From Fimenecus sp045632525 (GTDB lineage: Bacteria; Bacillota; Clostridia; Oscillospirales; Acutalibacteraceae), in the NCBI GenBank assembly GCA_045632525.1, contig JAZQWV010000017.1, positions 1 through 64,000 of the forward strand: a stretch of DNA of 64,000 bases, written 5' to 3'. Shown one piece after another: positions 1 to 8,605 of this stretch. Both the position numbers and the translations under genes were made by a program. Numbering within the stretch: the stretch's first letter is position 1; each line of letters begins with the position of its first letter. The notes under the pieces are model-generated. The model worked only from the letters and a program-made list of their open reading frames with translations, searched no databases and was not told where the DNA came from.

Positions 1-96
1 CGTGAAGTAGGCTATGAGGTACAGAAGGTGACAGCCGTAGATATGTTCCCACGAACAATTCATGTGGAATCTGTTGTTCAGTTAATAAAAGCATAA
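1..96 (+). CDS. RNA (uracil-5-)-methyltransferase, C-terminal end only
   Basis: The window opens inside a reading frame that ends at the TAA at 94-96. Its last 31 residues include DMFPRTIHVESVV, which is the conserved C-terminus of the TrmA/RlmD class of SAM-dependent m5U methyltransferases. The complete paralogue at 8700-9869 ends with the closely similar VDMFPHTDHVECVVLL. Only the tail is visible, so it cannot be said whether this copy modifies tRNA or 23S rRNA, or whether it is intact. The next gene follows after 17 bases. Confidence 0.75.
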   Translation, partial: REVGYEVQKVTAVDMFPRTIHVESVVQLIKA

Positions 97-113
97 TATA
101 AGAAGGAGAAAAT

Positions 114-1571
114 ATGGAATTAGTTTCAAAAGTAAAGCAGATGTTTGCCACCAAAGAGGGGTGGTCAACAGAGCCGGGTGAAAGATTCAGCTACTACACT
201 TACTTTGCGGGACAGAATATGATTTACACACTTTTCAATGTGTGCTTGACTACATATCTTTTGTTTTTGGGCATTGACCCAATAAAATCAGGCACAGTTA
301 TGCTCGCAGTTAAGGTTTGGGATGCTGTAAACGATACATTGTTCGGTGTAATCTTTGACTCAATTAAGTTTAAAAGTGGCAAGAAATATCTGCCTTGGAT
401 AAGAATTTCAACTATACTTATTCCAATTGCAACAATACTCACGTTTATTATTCCGTCAGATTCATCAGAAGCCTTTAAATTGGGTTGGTTTGCAGTTGCA
501 TATATTCTTTGGGATACTGCTTACACTCTTTGCGATGTGCCGATTTTTGGCGTTTTAACATCAATGAGCTTAAGTGTTGACGAAAGAAACAGTATTCAGT
601 CATACAAAAGCATTTATACATATATCGGTGTTGGCATAACATCAACATTGTCAACAATTCTTATCAGCGAAAAGGTTGGTATTAATTATGGCATGATAAC
701 AATCATTATCTGTGTTATTGCATTTGCATTGATGTCACCTGCGTCTTTCAAGCTTAAAGAGCGCTTCAACGCAGAGAGCGAAGAGACATTTACCATCAAA
801 AGTATGTTTTCATATCTCTTCAAAAACAAATACTTGTTCATATATTATTTAGGACTTTTCTTCTATTCAGCATTGAGCATTGGTAATGCATTTGGATTAT
901 TTGTTTCATATTATCTCTTCCACAGTGCATTGTTCTCAATAATTGTTGGTGCAGTCGGAACAATTCCACAGCTTGTGATTTCTTTGTTATTGCCAAAGCT
1001 TATTCGCAAATATGACAAGATGAAAGTAAATCGCATTTGTTTGTTACTCTATGTAATTCTTAGTGTAATTATCTGGGTAATCGGCTATGACAATGCTATG
1101 CTTTACATTGTTTTATTCACTATCCGTTCAATTCCATTGGCAGTTGTGGCTCTTGAAATGTTTATGTTCACACCTGATTGTGCTGAATATGGATACTTTA
1201 AGAGTGGTACAGAAGCAAAGGGAATAACCTTTGCCGTGCAGACCTTTATGGCAAAGCTCACAGGTTCAATTTCAAGCGCGTTAGGTCTCTTTATTCTCGG
1301 CCTTGAATCAGTCGGTTGGGTGGATGTGCAAGCAGGCTCATTCCAAGAGCTTGAGCAGAGCGGAATAACACAATCACAACACGCATTAGATGTGCTTTGG
1401 CTTATCTTTATGCTTATTCCGGCAATTGGTGGTTTGTTGGCATATATTGTGTGGTTGTTCTATGACCTTAAAGATAAAGATGTTCAGATTATGATTGACT
1501 GCAACACAGGCAAAATCACCAGAGAAGAAGCATTGAGCAAGATGTCAAAGAAATATGATATTAAAGAGTAG
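114..1571 (+). CDS. GPH-family sugar:cation symporter (MFS)
   Basis: The 485-residue integral membrane protein has about 12 hydrophobic segments and the features of the glycoside-pentoside-hexuronide (GPH) family, to which MelB belongs. The motif WDAVNDTLFGVIFD near residue 64 contains the family's conserved Asn-Asp pair (N-D-P in most members) after transmembrane helix 2, and a lysine-rich cytoplasmic loop follows. These carriers import mono- or oligosaccharides with Na+ or H+. The start is set by a strong AGAAGGAGA site eight bases upstream. It heads a run of closely spaced same-strand genes (a flavin-reductase-like protein, a HAD hydrolase and an SIS isomerase), so the imported substrate may be a sugar that is phosphorylated later. 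The substrate cannot be read from the sequence. Confidence 0.85.
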   Translation: MELVSKVKQMFATKEGWSTEPGERFSYYTYFAGQNMIYTLFNVCLTTYLLFLGIDPIKSGTVMLAVKVWDAVNDTLFGVIFDSIKFKSGKKYLPWIRISTILIPIATILTFIIPSDSSEAFKLGWFAVAYILWDTAYTLCDVPIFGVLTSMSLSVDERNSIQSYKSIYTYIGVGITSTLSTILISEKVGINYGMITIIICVIAFALMSPASFKLKERFNAESEETFTIKSMFSYLFKNKYLFIYYLGLFFYSALSIGNAFGLFVSYYLFHSALFSIIVGAVGTIPQLVISLLLPKLIRKYDKMKVNRICLLLYVILSVIIWVIGYDNAMLYIVLFTIRSIPLAVVALEMFMFTPDCAEYGYFKSGTEAKGITFAVQTFMAKLTGSISSALGLFILGLESVGWVDVQAGSFQELEQSGITQSQHALDVLWLIFMLIPAIGGLLAYIVWLFYDLKDKDVQIMIDCNTGKITREEALSKMSKKYDIKE

Positions 1572-1580
1572 GAGCATTTT

Positions 1581-2069
1581 ATGAATGGAATGACAAGACG
1601 TGAGCGTCAGGTGACTGACATAGACGAAATTATTAAAATTCTCGATAAATCAAAGGTTTTGCATTTGGGGTTGGTTGATGGTGATGAGCCCTATGTTGTG
1701 CCGATGAACTATGGCTACATAATGGAAGACGGCAAACTCACAATCTATCTTCATGGTGCAAATCGTGGCAGAAAGTTGGATTTAATTCGTGCAAATCCAA
1801 AGGTTTTCTATGAAATGGATTGCGACATTGTGCCATTTGAGGGCGATATCGCTTGTGAATATGGCATCACTTACGCATCAATTATGGGTAGGGGAATTGC
1901 CGAAATAGTTGAAGATGTTGAAGAGAAAAAACTCGCCTTATCTGTGCTTATGAAAACACAAACAGGCAAGGATTTTGAGTTCGAAGACAAAATGACAAAA
2001 ATAGTTACAATCATTAAAATCAACACCCTGAAATATACTGCAAAGCACAGACCTGCACCAAAGAAATAA
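1581..2069 (+). CDS. Pyridoxamine 5'-phosphate oxidase-like (NimA-type) flavoprotein
   Basis: This 162-residue protein matches the NimA-like split-barrel flavin-binding family. The N-terminus reads MTRRERQVTD, followed by LHLGLVDGDEPYVVPMNYGY at about residues 28-47, which is the FMN-binding strand pair typical of these proteins. HGANRGRKLDLI near residue 56 is the usual FMN-phosphate contact region. Members bind FMN or related cofactors; a few reduce 5-nitroimidazoles, but most have no known substrate. A GGAG site precedes the ATG, and the gene starts nine bases after the transporter stop, so co-transcription is likely. A link to sugar metabolism is inferred from position only. Confidence 0.8.
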   Translation: MNGMTRRERQVTDIDEIIKILDKSKVLHLGLVDGDEPYVVPMNYGYIMEDGKLTIYLHGANRGRKLDLIRANPKVFYEMDCDIVPFEGDIACEYGITYASIMGRGIAEIVEDVEEKKLALSVLMKTQTGKDFEFEDKMTKIVTIIKINTLKYTAKHRPAPKK

Positions 2070-2081
2070 GGAGAAAATACA

Positions 2082-3008
2082 ATGCTGACAATTTGTGATA
2101 CATATAAAATTAAATATGCTTTTCACGATATTGATGGCACACATTCTCTGATAAGAGATTGGCCACCAGTAATGAGTATCTGTCTTTATGATGTAATCAA
2201 AAATGGCTTGCCAGATGATTTTGATAGTTCAGAAAATCAAAAAAGACTAATTTCTCTTGCTGGGACAATGAAATTATCTGAAACCGACCAGTTTTGCATT
2301 GAGTCAGCAGGACTTTCGGCACTCACTCAAATGGAATGGGCAATTCGCAGAGCGGTAGAAGAAAATACTATAAAAGTCAACTGCGATATGCAGACAAACA
2401 CTCAAATCATTGACCGTATTAATAACGGTATTGAGTATTATGACGACTTGCCAGAAACTCGTGAAATGACCGCAATGTTAAAAGAGCAAACACCACGACT
2501 TTTCAAACTTTATGAGGCTGTACTTAACGGATTTTGTCGTGACAAAAATCTTCAGAAAGCAAAAGAAAATCCTGAAAAATTCAGGATTAAAGGCTCAATG
2601 GAATTTTTAGAGTTTTTAAAAGAGAATGGTGTTAAAAATTATTTTGTAACAGGTGCAGTTGTTGAAAAAGGTATGGGAATGCACCAAGAAGTTGAAACTC
2701 TGGGCTATAAAATCGGCAAAGGTGAGTTGGTTGAAGATATAATCGGCTCAACCTGGCGTGACAAAATGCCAAAAGATATGGTTATGCAAAAACTCTTAAA
2801 AGAGTTAGGTGTCAAAGGTGAGAATGTGCTTGTAGTTGGTGATGGCAGAGCTGAAATTCAAGCAGGTGTGCAAATGGGCGCATTCGTTGTTAGCCGATTA
2901 CCCGAAAATGCAGATTTTCAACGAGAGTTGCATAAAAAACTTGGCACAAATATTATTATAAAAGATTTTTGTGATAAAGAGTTTTTATCACTTTTCAAGG
3001 GTGAGTAG
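2082..3008 (+). CDS. HAD-superfamily hydrolase, probably a phosphatase
   Basis: This 308-residue protein has HAD motif I as DIDGTHSL near residue 18, with the nucleophile Asp and the acid/base Asp two residues later. A motif II-like threonine follows in YFVTGAVVEK, and motif III/IV is VLVVGDGRAEIQAGVQMGA near residue 248, where Mg2+ is bound. The long insertion between motifs I and II is a helical cap of about 170 residues. The family mostly dephosphorylates small phosphorylated metabolites. It begins 12 bases after the previous gene with GGAGA ahead of the ATG and is followed directly by a phosphosugar-isomerase-like gene. The pair may process one sugar phosphate, as HAD phosphatases and GmhA do in heptose pathways, but that is inference. 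Confidence 0.75.
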   Translation: MLTICDTYKIKYAFHDIDGTHSLIRDWPPVMSICLYDVIKNGLPDDFDSSENQKRLISLAGTMKLSETDQFCIESAGLSALTQMEWAIRRAVEENTIKVNCDMQTNTQIIDRINNGIEYYDDLPETREMTAMLKEQTPRLFKLYEAVLNGFCRDKNLQKAKENPEKFRIKGSMEFLEFLKENGVKNYFVTGAVVEKGMGMHQEVETLGYKIGKGELVEDIIGSTWRDKMPKDMVMQKLLKELGVKGENVLVVGDGRAEIQAGVQMGAFVVSRLPENADFQRELHKKLGTNIIIKDFCDKEFLSLFKGE

Positions 3009-3009
3009 T

Positions 3010-3600
3010 ATGGATTTATTTGAAAGATACCCACAATTAAATATTTGTACAAAAGACATTAAAAAAGCTCTTGCACTTATGCTTGATACATATAAAAAGG
3101 GTGGCAAAATTCTTGTTTGTGGTAATGGTGGAAGCGCTTCTGACGCTGACCATATTGTTGGTGAACTTATGAAAGGTTTTCTTAAAGACAGAAAGGTAAC
3201 CGACGAGAGAATACCACAAGAATTAAGAGAAAAGTTGCAAGGTGCTTTACCTGCAATTTCACTTTGTGCTCATACTTCACTTATGACTGCAACCATGAAT
3301 GATAATGATGCAGATATGATTTTTGCTCAACAAGTTTATGGTTATGCAAATGAAAATGATTTGCTGATTGTCCTTTCAACATCAGGCAATTCAAAAAATG
3401 TGGTTAATGCTGTAAAAGTAGCAAAAGCGCTTGGTGTAAAAGTGATTGCCTTGACAGGCGAAACAGGTGGAGTTCTTAAAGGTTTAGCAGATATAACAAT
3501 CTGTGCACCATCTACCGAAACCTATAAAATCCAGGAGTACCACTTGCCAATATATCACTATTTGTGTGCAAAAGTTGAAGAAGAAATGTTTGATAACTGA
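3010..3600 (+). CDS. SIS-domain phosphosugar isomerase, GmhA-like
   Basis: The protein resembles D-sedoheptulose-7-phosphate isomerase. It is about 196 residues long from the ATG at 3010. The sugar-phosphate-binding signature CGNGGSASDADHIVGEL lies near residue 38, and a second SIS motif, LSTSGNSKNVVNAV, near residue 122. Both are diagnostic for GmhA/DiaA-type SIS proteins. A longer in-frame start at 2971 would overlap the HAD gene by 38 bases. The ATG at 3010 is preferred because AAGGGTGA precedes it and the protein then begins where the family begins. GmhA supplies heptose for surface polysaccharides in some Firmicutes. No other heptose genes are visible here, so a related ketose-phosphate substrate is equally possible. 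Confidence 0.8.
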   Translation: MDLFERYPQLNICTKDIKKALALMLDTYKKGGKILVCGNGGSASDADHIVGELMKGFLKDRKVTDERIPQELREKLQGALPAISLCAHTSLMTATMNDNDADMIFAQQVYGYANENDLLIVLSTSGNSKNVVNAVKVAKALGVKVIALTGETGGVLKGLADITICAPSTETYKIQEYHLPIYHYLCAKVEEEMFDN

Positions 3601-3636
3601 ATTGATTACGATAACCTTAAGAAATGAGGTGTAAAA

Positions 3637-5352
3637 ATGGACGTAAGTAAACTTGATTATAATTTTTTAGAAATTTTTTCTTATCATTACAGGACAATCT
3701 GTGATGTTTACAAAAACATAGACGAAAAATCACCCAGAGAATTGAAAAAAATCAGAAAATGGGTAGAAAAAACATATCTCAATGGCGCCGATTTCCCCGA
3801 AAAAGTTATGAAATACGTGTCAAAAGACGTAAGTGATACCGATTTCTTCGAATTTTTCAAAGCGTGTAAAATTCATGTTGAAAATGAGGGCACAAAGCAA
3901 AGACAATTATTTGAGAAAAATGCTGTGGGCTTATCTGAAGAAGTAAAATTCGCGTTTTTGAAAATTTTTGAGGATTATGACGGTTACTGCTATAATTCTT
4001 TTGATATTCGCGGTGATGACGCTTATATTAACTATACCAATTCATCTGCTTGTTGCGGTAGATTAGTCCTCAAAAATGCAACAGGTGTGCCAACAGAAAG
4101 CAACCATTATGTCTGTATAAACGGTATCAATTCTCTGTTAAAAGATGATGATGGTTATCGTTTGGTCGGCTTACTTGAAAATTGGCAAGATGATACAGAA
4201 ATTCCATTTGTTGTTTATTTTACTGATGCACAGGTTGAGACAGAAGTGTACCGAGCTGATTATGCTTTTGGCTATGATGACCCTTGGACGTATCTTGTTG
4301 AAACAGGGGACGAGATTTTGTGCAAAGGCAGTGACGTATATGATTTTCAATACAATGATAAAGAAAAAGAATTGTTTCCATTACTTGAAGAAATAAAAAC
4401 TTTTCATTTATTGTATTGTCAGAATGATGAGTCGGTTTCAAAGTTCCCGATTTTTAAGTCATTATTAAATACTTATGGGTATGCCGAGTTGTTGACAAAG
4501 GTTGAGATGTTAGAAGCAAATTTCCAAGATGACGATAAACGAATGAAAGCGGTTAAACGCCTTCTGGCATTATTGAACAAGCAAAAATATAAACCTTTGT
4601 GGCGAGAAATTTATAATAGAATTGCAGAGTCGCAGGCTGAGTATCCGCTTAAATTGGAATGTGTTGGCGCAGAAACGCTTTCATTGGTTCGCAAAAAAAT
4701 TCAGACAACAATGAAAGCTTGTGGCTATACAGGGCAGTATCCTAATTTTGTCAAGCAAGGTGAAATGAAGAAAATTCATCTTGCAGAAACATACGGTCGG
4801 TCATATTTTGTAGGTAAAGAAAAGAACGTGCAATACTATATCAAATGCCTTGAAATTGGTTATGATGATTCATACGAGATAAACTTTATTTGCGGAACAG
4901 CAATTCTGAAAAACGGTGAAAGCACGGAAGATATTTTTGATTGCCTTTTTGACGCTAACGGTAAACGAATATCAAAGAAGGTCGTTTGCCATATTGAACA
5001 TGTTAATCAGAATAAAAATGAAATTTCAGCCAAGCTTGAACAAGCAGTACGAGTTGCAGTAAAAAGGGCAGAACTTCAAAAACTTACAAAAGAAGAACGC
5101 AAGATTTATGGAACAAGTACAACTTTTTCTATTGGGTTGTTCCTGTTTGCAGTATGGTTGCTTATAGGATTGTTTTTCGGAACGTTTATGACGCTTGGAA
5201 TGATGCTCATAGGTGGAATCCTTACTACCATACTTTTAGGACCGCAAGAAATACCGTCAATGATTATGGAACCTCCTTGGTGGAAACTGTGGGTTGCTGG
5301 CTTTATAGGATTTGGCGTATTTATGGGTGCTTTGGAGTTGCACGACAAATAA
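3637..5352 (+). CDS. Uncharacterised protein with C-terminal membrane segments
   Basis: The function is not recognised. The 571-residue product has a long soluble region (roughly residues 1-490) rich in acidic and aromatic residues and with no signal peptide. Two or three hydrophobic segments follow at the extreme C-terminus, around TFSIGLFLFAVWLLIGLFFG and WKLWVAGFIGFGVFMGALEL. That arrangement suggests a tail-anchored or C-terminally membrane-embedded cytoplasmic protein. GAGGTG lies seven bases before the ATG, and the gap to the SIS gene is 36 bases, so it may be the last gene of the preceding run. A repeat element and a terminator follow it. Confidence 0.6.
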   Translation: MDVSKLDYNFLEIFSYHYRTICDVYKNIDEKSPRELKKIRKWVEKTYLNGADFPEKVMKYVSKDVSDTDFFEFFKACKIHVENEGTKQRQLFEKNAVGLSEEVKFAFLKIFEDYDGYCYNSFDIRGDDAYINYTNSSACCGRLVLKNATGVPTESNHYVCINGINSLLKDDDGYRLVGLLENWQDDTEIPFVVYFTDAQVETEVYRADYAFGYDDPWTYLVETGDEILCKGSDVYDFQYNDKEKELFPLLEEIKTFHLLYCQNDESVSKFPIFKSLLNTYGYAELLTKVEMLEANFQDDDKRMKAVKRLLALLNKQKYKPLWREIYNRIAESQAEYPLKLECVGAETLSLVRKKIQTTMKACGYTGQYPNFVKQGEMKKIHLAETYGRSYFVGKEKNVQYYIKCLEIGYDDSYEINFICGTAILKNGESTEDIFDCLFDANGKRISKKVVCHIEHVNQNKNEISAKLEQAVRVAVKRAELQKLTKEERKIYGTSTTFSIGLFLFAVWLLIGLFFGTFMTLGMMLIGGILTTILLGPQEIPSMIMEPPWWKLWVAGFIGFGVFMGALELHDK

Positions 5353-5402
5353 ATTTGAGTTTGTCGGAATAAGTGCAAAATGAATATTTGTACAAAATAT
5401 GT

Positions 5403-5477
5403 GTAGGGCGAGGGCTTGCTCTCGCCGTCCAAAGTGAAGCTGTTACCTGTTTCGGCGGGAGCAAGCCCCCGCCCTAC
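5403..5477. repeat. Inverted repeat with GTAGGGCG ends
   Basis: Two 25-base arms (5403-5427 and 5453-5477) are inverted copies matching at 23 positions and are separated by 25 bases. Each arm starts GTAGGGCG and is itself nearly palindromic around the GGGCTTGCTC core, so the element can fold into one long hairpin or two small ones. The same GTAGGGCG start recurs at 18101, where it forms a terminator. The length and form resemble a miniature dispersed palindromic element. No coding function is visible. Confidence 0.7.
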
Positions 5478-5497
5478 GCTTATAATAAATGAGTTAA

Positions 5498-5513
5498 ACA
5501 AATTCAGATTTGT
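5498..5513. repeat. Dispersed 16-base hairpin, ACAAATTCAGATTTGT variant
   Basis: This is a copy of a short palindrome with seven-base arms around two central bases. Close copies with the sequence ACAAATTCAAATTTGT lie at 18139 and 53806, also in gaps between convergent or terminating genes, and a reversed partial copy lies near 29297. Confidence 0.5.
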
Positions 5514-5539
5514 GGGACAATACTAAATAATTCTGCATT

Positions 5540-5570
5540 AAAAAATCCGACCGTCTGGTCGGATTTTTTA
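5540..5570. terminator. Bidirectional terminator
   Basis: AATCCGACC, a GTCT loop and GGTCGGATT form a strong hairpin flanked by A5 and T6 runs. It can end the plus-strand run that stops at 5352 and the minus-strand beta-galactosidase gene that stops at 5571. Confidence 0.85.
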
Positions 5571-7379
5571 TTACCCTAAATCGTGTTTATCAGTGATTGT
5601 AATTTCAGGTTTTTTCATACCCATTGTTTCAAGAACAACGATTTCGTTTTCTTCTTTGAGAAGACAACCTGGGAGATAGAGTGTTTTCTGTGGGCCAACT
5701 TTCCAATATCTGCCAAGGTTAAAGCCGTTAACCCAAACATAACCCTTATCAAAGTTGTCAAGACGAACAAAGCAGTCAGCTTGTGAATCTGCCTTGAATG
5801 TGCCTTTGTAGAACATAGCACCCTTATCTTTGTTAAAGCTTTCTAATGGCTTGTATGTAAGCTTTTCAAGGTTATCAAGTGGCAATGTCCAAACATCATA
5901 ACCCATCTGACGCTGATTTGCAATATAGATGTCAGAGAAGCCTTTGCGGTCAATCATATTTTCACCGTAGTTAACACGGCCCATTGTATCAACAAGAAGA
6001 CCGATTTTCTTTTCTCCGTCAACTGCACCAGCCATAACAACTTCTGTATCTTGTGCACTCTTTGTGAATTTCTTGAAGATTGAGCCTAACGAGAATTGAA
6101 CAGGTTTTGTGTATGTTGTTCTGTCGATAAACTTTTTGTATTTATCATCAATATAAACAAAACCGAAATCGTGCACATTTCTAATCATCAATGGAATTGG
6201 GTCATAATGTCCACGAATTACTGTTTCATAGTAAATCATACCAAAATTCTGACCAAAATATTCCATGCTTTCAGGAACAGGAACTCTGTGCTTTTCACCG
6301 ATTACATCAAGATTTTCAAAAAGACTTGCAGATTCTGTGAGCTTAACAGTACCGATTGACTGAAGCTGTGGTGAAGGTGGCAACTCTTTCATTTCAAGTC
6401 CTTGATGCTTATGTAATAATTCACGAATTGCGTGGTAAGCAGGAGTATAATCACCATATTCGTTAAGCAAAGCACAATAGTCATAGCTTGTAATTGTTGG
6501 CTCATAAGCGCTACCGGGGTTATGGTTTGCACCTGCGTTGAAGCCAAAGTTTGTACCACCGTGGAACATATAGAAATTAAAACTTGCACCACAATCTAAA
6601 AATTCCTGAACTTCTTTAACAACTGATTGTGGTTCTCTTGTATGGTGCTTGTCTCTCCAGTGGTCAAACCAACCACACCAGAATTCACCACACATGTTAG
6701 GTCCATCATTAGGGAAATCTTTAAAAACATTGAAAGCTGTTTTTGCACGAGAACCAAAGTTAAGAACCTTATAAATATGTGGCAATGAACCACCTGAAAT
6801 CATATTCTTCCAGCTACCGTCAGATGTGAAAAGCGGAACATCAACGCCACAATCCATTGTAAGCTTTTCAACAAAACGAAGATAGTCTTTATCGTTACCA
6901 TAAGAGCCATATTCATTTTCAACTTGCATCATAATAATGTTGCCACCATTTGTTTCTAAAAGTGGCTTTAATCTGCCAAGCAATTCTTTGTAATAACGCT
7001 CAATGCAAACAAGGAAATCAGGATACATGCAACGAATCTGCATGTTTTTGTCTTTGAGTAACCATGCAGGAAGTCCACCGAAATCCCATTCAGCACAGAT
7101 ATATGGGCCCGGTCTTACAATACAATAAAGACCAACCTTTTGAGCAGTCTTAACAAATCTTTCAATGTCAAGAATACCGTCAAAATGAAACTCACCGGGT
7201 TTTGGCTCATGAAGATTCCAACAAGTGTATGTCTCAACTGTGTTGAATCCTGCAAGCTTTAATTTTGTGAGACGGTCTTCCCAGTATTCAGGCACAGTGC
7301 GGAAATAGTGCATGGCACCTGAATAAATTTTGATGGGCTTACCATCCATATAAAATTCTTTGTTTTTAATTTCGAACAT
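5571..7379 (-). CDS. GH35 beta-galactosidase, probably cytoplasmic
   Basis: Glycoside hydrolase family 35 enzyme that removes terminal beta-galactose with retention of configuration. From the ATG at 7379 it has 602 residues and starts FEIKNKEFYMDGKPIKIYSG, the usual family beginning. The acid/base is predicted to be Glu156 in QVENEYGSYG and the nucleophile Glu232 in MCGEFWCGWFDHW. The C-terminal part (about 440-600) is a galactose-binding-like beta domain. There is no signal peptide, so substrates must be imported. A longer frame to 7511 overlaps the upstream gene and lacks a ribosome site; the 7379 start has GAAAGGAGAAATT before it and begins 22 bases after the upstream gene, so the two are probably co-transcribed. 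Confidence 0.93.
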   Translation of the reverse strand: MFEIKNKEFYMDGKPIKIYSGAMHYFRTVPEYWEDRLTKLKLAGFNTVETYTCWNLHEPKPGEFHFDGILDIERFVKTAQKVGLYCIVRPGPYICAEWDFGGLPAWLLKDKNMQIRCMYPDFLVCIERYYKELLGRLKPLLETNGGNIIMMQVENEYGSYGNDKDYLRFVEKLTMDCGVDVPLFTSDGSWKNMISGGSLPHIYKVLNFGSRAKTAFNVFKDFPNDGPNMCGEFWCGWFDHWRDKHHTREPQSVVKEVQEFLDCGASFNFYMFHGGTNFGFNAGANHNPGSAYEPTITSYDYCALLNEYGDYTPAYHAIRELLHKHQGLEMKELPPSPQLQSIGTVKLTESASLFENLDVIGEKHRVPVPESMEYFGQNFGMIYYETVIRGHYDPIPLMIRNVHDFGFVYIDDKYKKFIDRTTYTKPVQFSLGSIFKKFTKSAQDTEVVMAGAVDGEKKIGLLVDTMGRVNYGENMIDRKGFSDIYIANQRQMGYDVWTLPLDNLEKLTYKPLESFNKDKGAMFYKGTFKADSQADCFVRLDNFDKGYVWVNGFNLGRYWKVGPQKTLYLPGCLLKEENEIVVLETMGMKKPEITITDKHDLG

Positions 7380-7401
7380 ATCAATTTCTCCTTTCGGGGA
7401 A

Positions 7402-8550
7402 TTATTTTTTACAGTATTTTTGGATAACGCATTTATTGCAATTAGGTTCTGCCGAGCAAATTTTTGCCTGACCATCTGCACAGTAACTCCACAAATAACA
7501 ATCCAATTCAAGATATAATTTACCAGTTTTATTTTTCATGTCTGTCATGATGGTATAAAATTCGTCATCAGAAATATTTTTGTTGTTTGATATATGTAGC
7601 CTTTCGGAAGATAGTATTCTTTTTAGATGGACATCAGGTTTGGTTCCGTCGATACCAACATTTCGTAAATACTCCCATGCTAAAGCAGGTCCTATTGTCT
7701 TCATTTTTAGAGAACTATCTACAGAAGATAAATCCTCTACAATTTTGTGAGCTGGTTTAGAAAGCAAATAAGAGTCGATAGAGCCGTAATGTTTTTCTAT
7801 TGTCAGCAAAACCTGAATGTTTTGGTGAAGATTATTGAAATCTCTATCAGTAACTTGACTTCCACATTTAATGTTTTTTATTTGTTCAATGAAGTAATTT
7901 TCATTACTATTAAGGATTTTGTTATAATCATAATCAAAGAAGATTTTTTGAATAGCATCCATTTTTTCTTCTATGCGATACCATTTTTGTCGATTACTTA
8001 GTTTTGACAAAATCAGTGCCTTACAGTGTTCGTTAATATCATAGGTTTTTCCACTGTTTCTTAAGTGGTATTCTTTTAATGCAACAGAAGGATATAAAAG
8101 GTTAGGGTGCTTTTTGAAGAATATTTCTAGTTCATTGATAAAATCGTATTTATGGGTTTCTTGATTTTGATATGTTGCTTTTTGAATAGTGGTTGTTGCT
8201 GAATTGCTTTTAGCGGTAGTTATAGATGAAATGAGTATTTTGCGAATTTTACTACATTTTGCAAACATATCTTTGTATTCAACTTGAGTAATGATTTGAG
8301 TTTCCTTAAAAATAGTAAGCCAATAATCAGTTTCATAACATTCTTTTAATGCTATTTGTAATTTGTTGATAAAATCGGCTTTGCTTGAAGCATAATTTGC
8401 TTCGTGAATATTAGCGCCGATGCTTGTGCCACTACGCAAAAGTTGATTTAATAAAACATTGCTTTTTCTATTTTCTTTTATATTAGAGCAAAGGTTTACA
8501 ATATCGACAGCAAACTGTTTGGATAAATCTATAAGCAAATTTTCTTTCAT
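7402..8550 (-). CDS. Fusion of S23-type four-helix bundle and HhH-GPD DNA-glycosylase-like domain
   Basis: The 382-residue product has two parts. Residues 1-115 match the four-helix-bundle family related to the S23 proteins encoded in 23S rRNA intervening sequences; RSGTSIGANIHEA at 39-51 is its signature. After a Ser/Thr/Gln linker, residues about 135-382 look like a base-excision-repair glycosylase. There is a helix-hairpin-helix near 285-300, Asp306 in KPDVHLKRIL sits at the usual catalytic aspartate position, and Cys365, Cys371, Cys374 and Cys380 (C-x5-C-x2-C-x5-C) form an endonuclease III-like Fe-S motif with one residue fewer in the first gap. No convincing glycosylase lysine was identified. 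AGGAAG precedes the ATG. It lies just upstream of the GH35 gene, an odd partner. The substrate is unknown. Confidence 0.7.
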   Translation of the reverse strand: MKENLLIDLSKQFAVDIVNLCSNIKENRKSNVLLNQLLRSGTSIGANIHEANYASSKADFINKLQIALKECYETDYWLTIFKETQIITQVEYKDMFAKCSKIRKILISSITTAKSNSATTTIQKATYQNQETHKYDFINELEIFFKKHPNLLYPSVALKEYHLRNSGKTYDINEHCKALILSKLSNRQKWYRIEEKMDAIQKIFFDYDYNKILNSNENYFIEQIKNIKCGSQVTDRDFNNLHQNIQVLLTIEKHYGSIDSYLLSKPAHKIVEDLSSVDSSLKMKTIGPALAWEYLRNVGIDGTKPDVHLKRILSSERLHISNNKNISDDEFYTIMTDMKNKTGKLYLELDCYLWSYCADGQAKICSAEPNCNKCVIQKYCKK

Positions 8551-8605
8551 GATAAAATCTTCCTAAAATGATTTGACGCTATGCGTCATAATTTAAAACT
8601 ACGTT

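Noticed and set aside
5106..5501. 131-codon minus-strand frame over the repeat at 5403
   Set aside because: It is antisense to the C-terminus of the unknown membrane protein and built partly from the inverted repeat.
7380..7511. 44-codon N-terminal extension of the beta-galactosidase
   Set aside because: It overlaps the coding sequence of the upstream fusion gene, is unlike GH35 starts, and a strong ribosome site serves the ATG at 7379.
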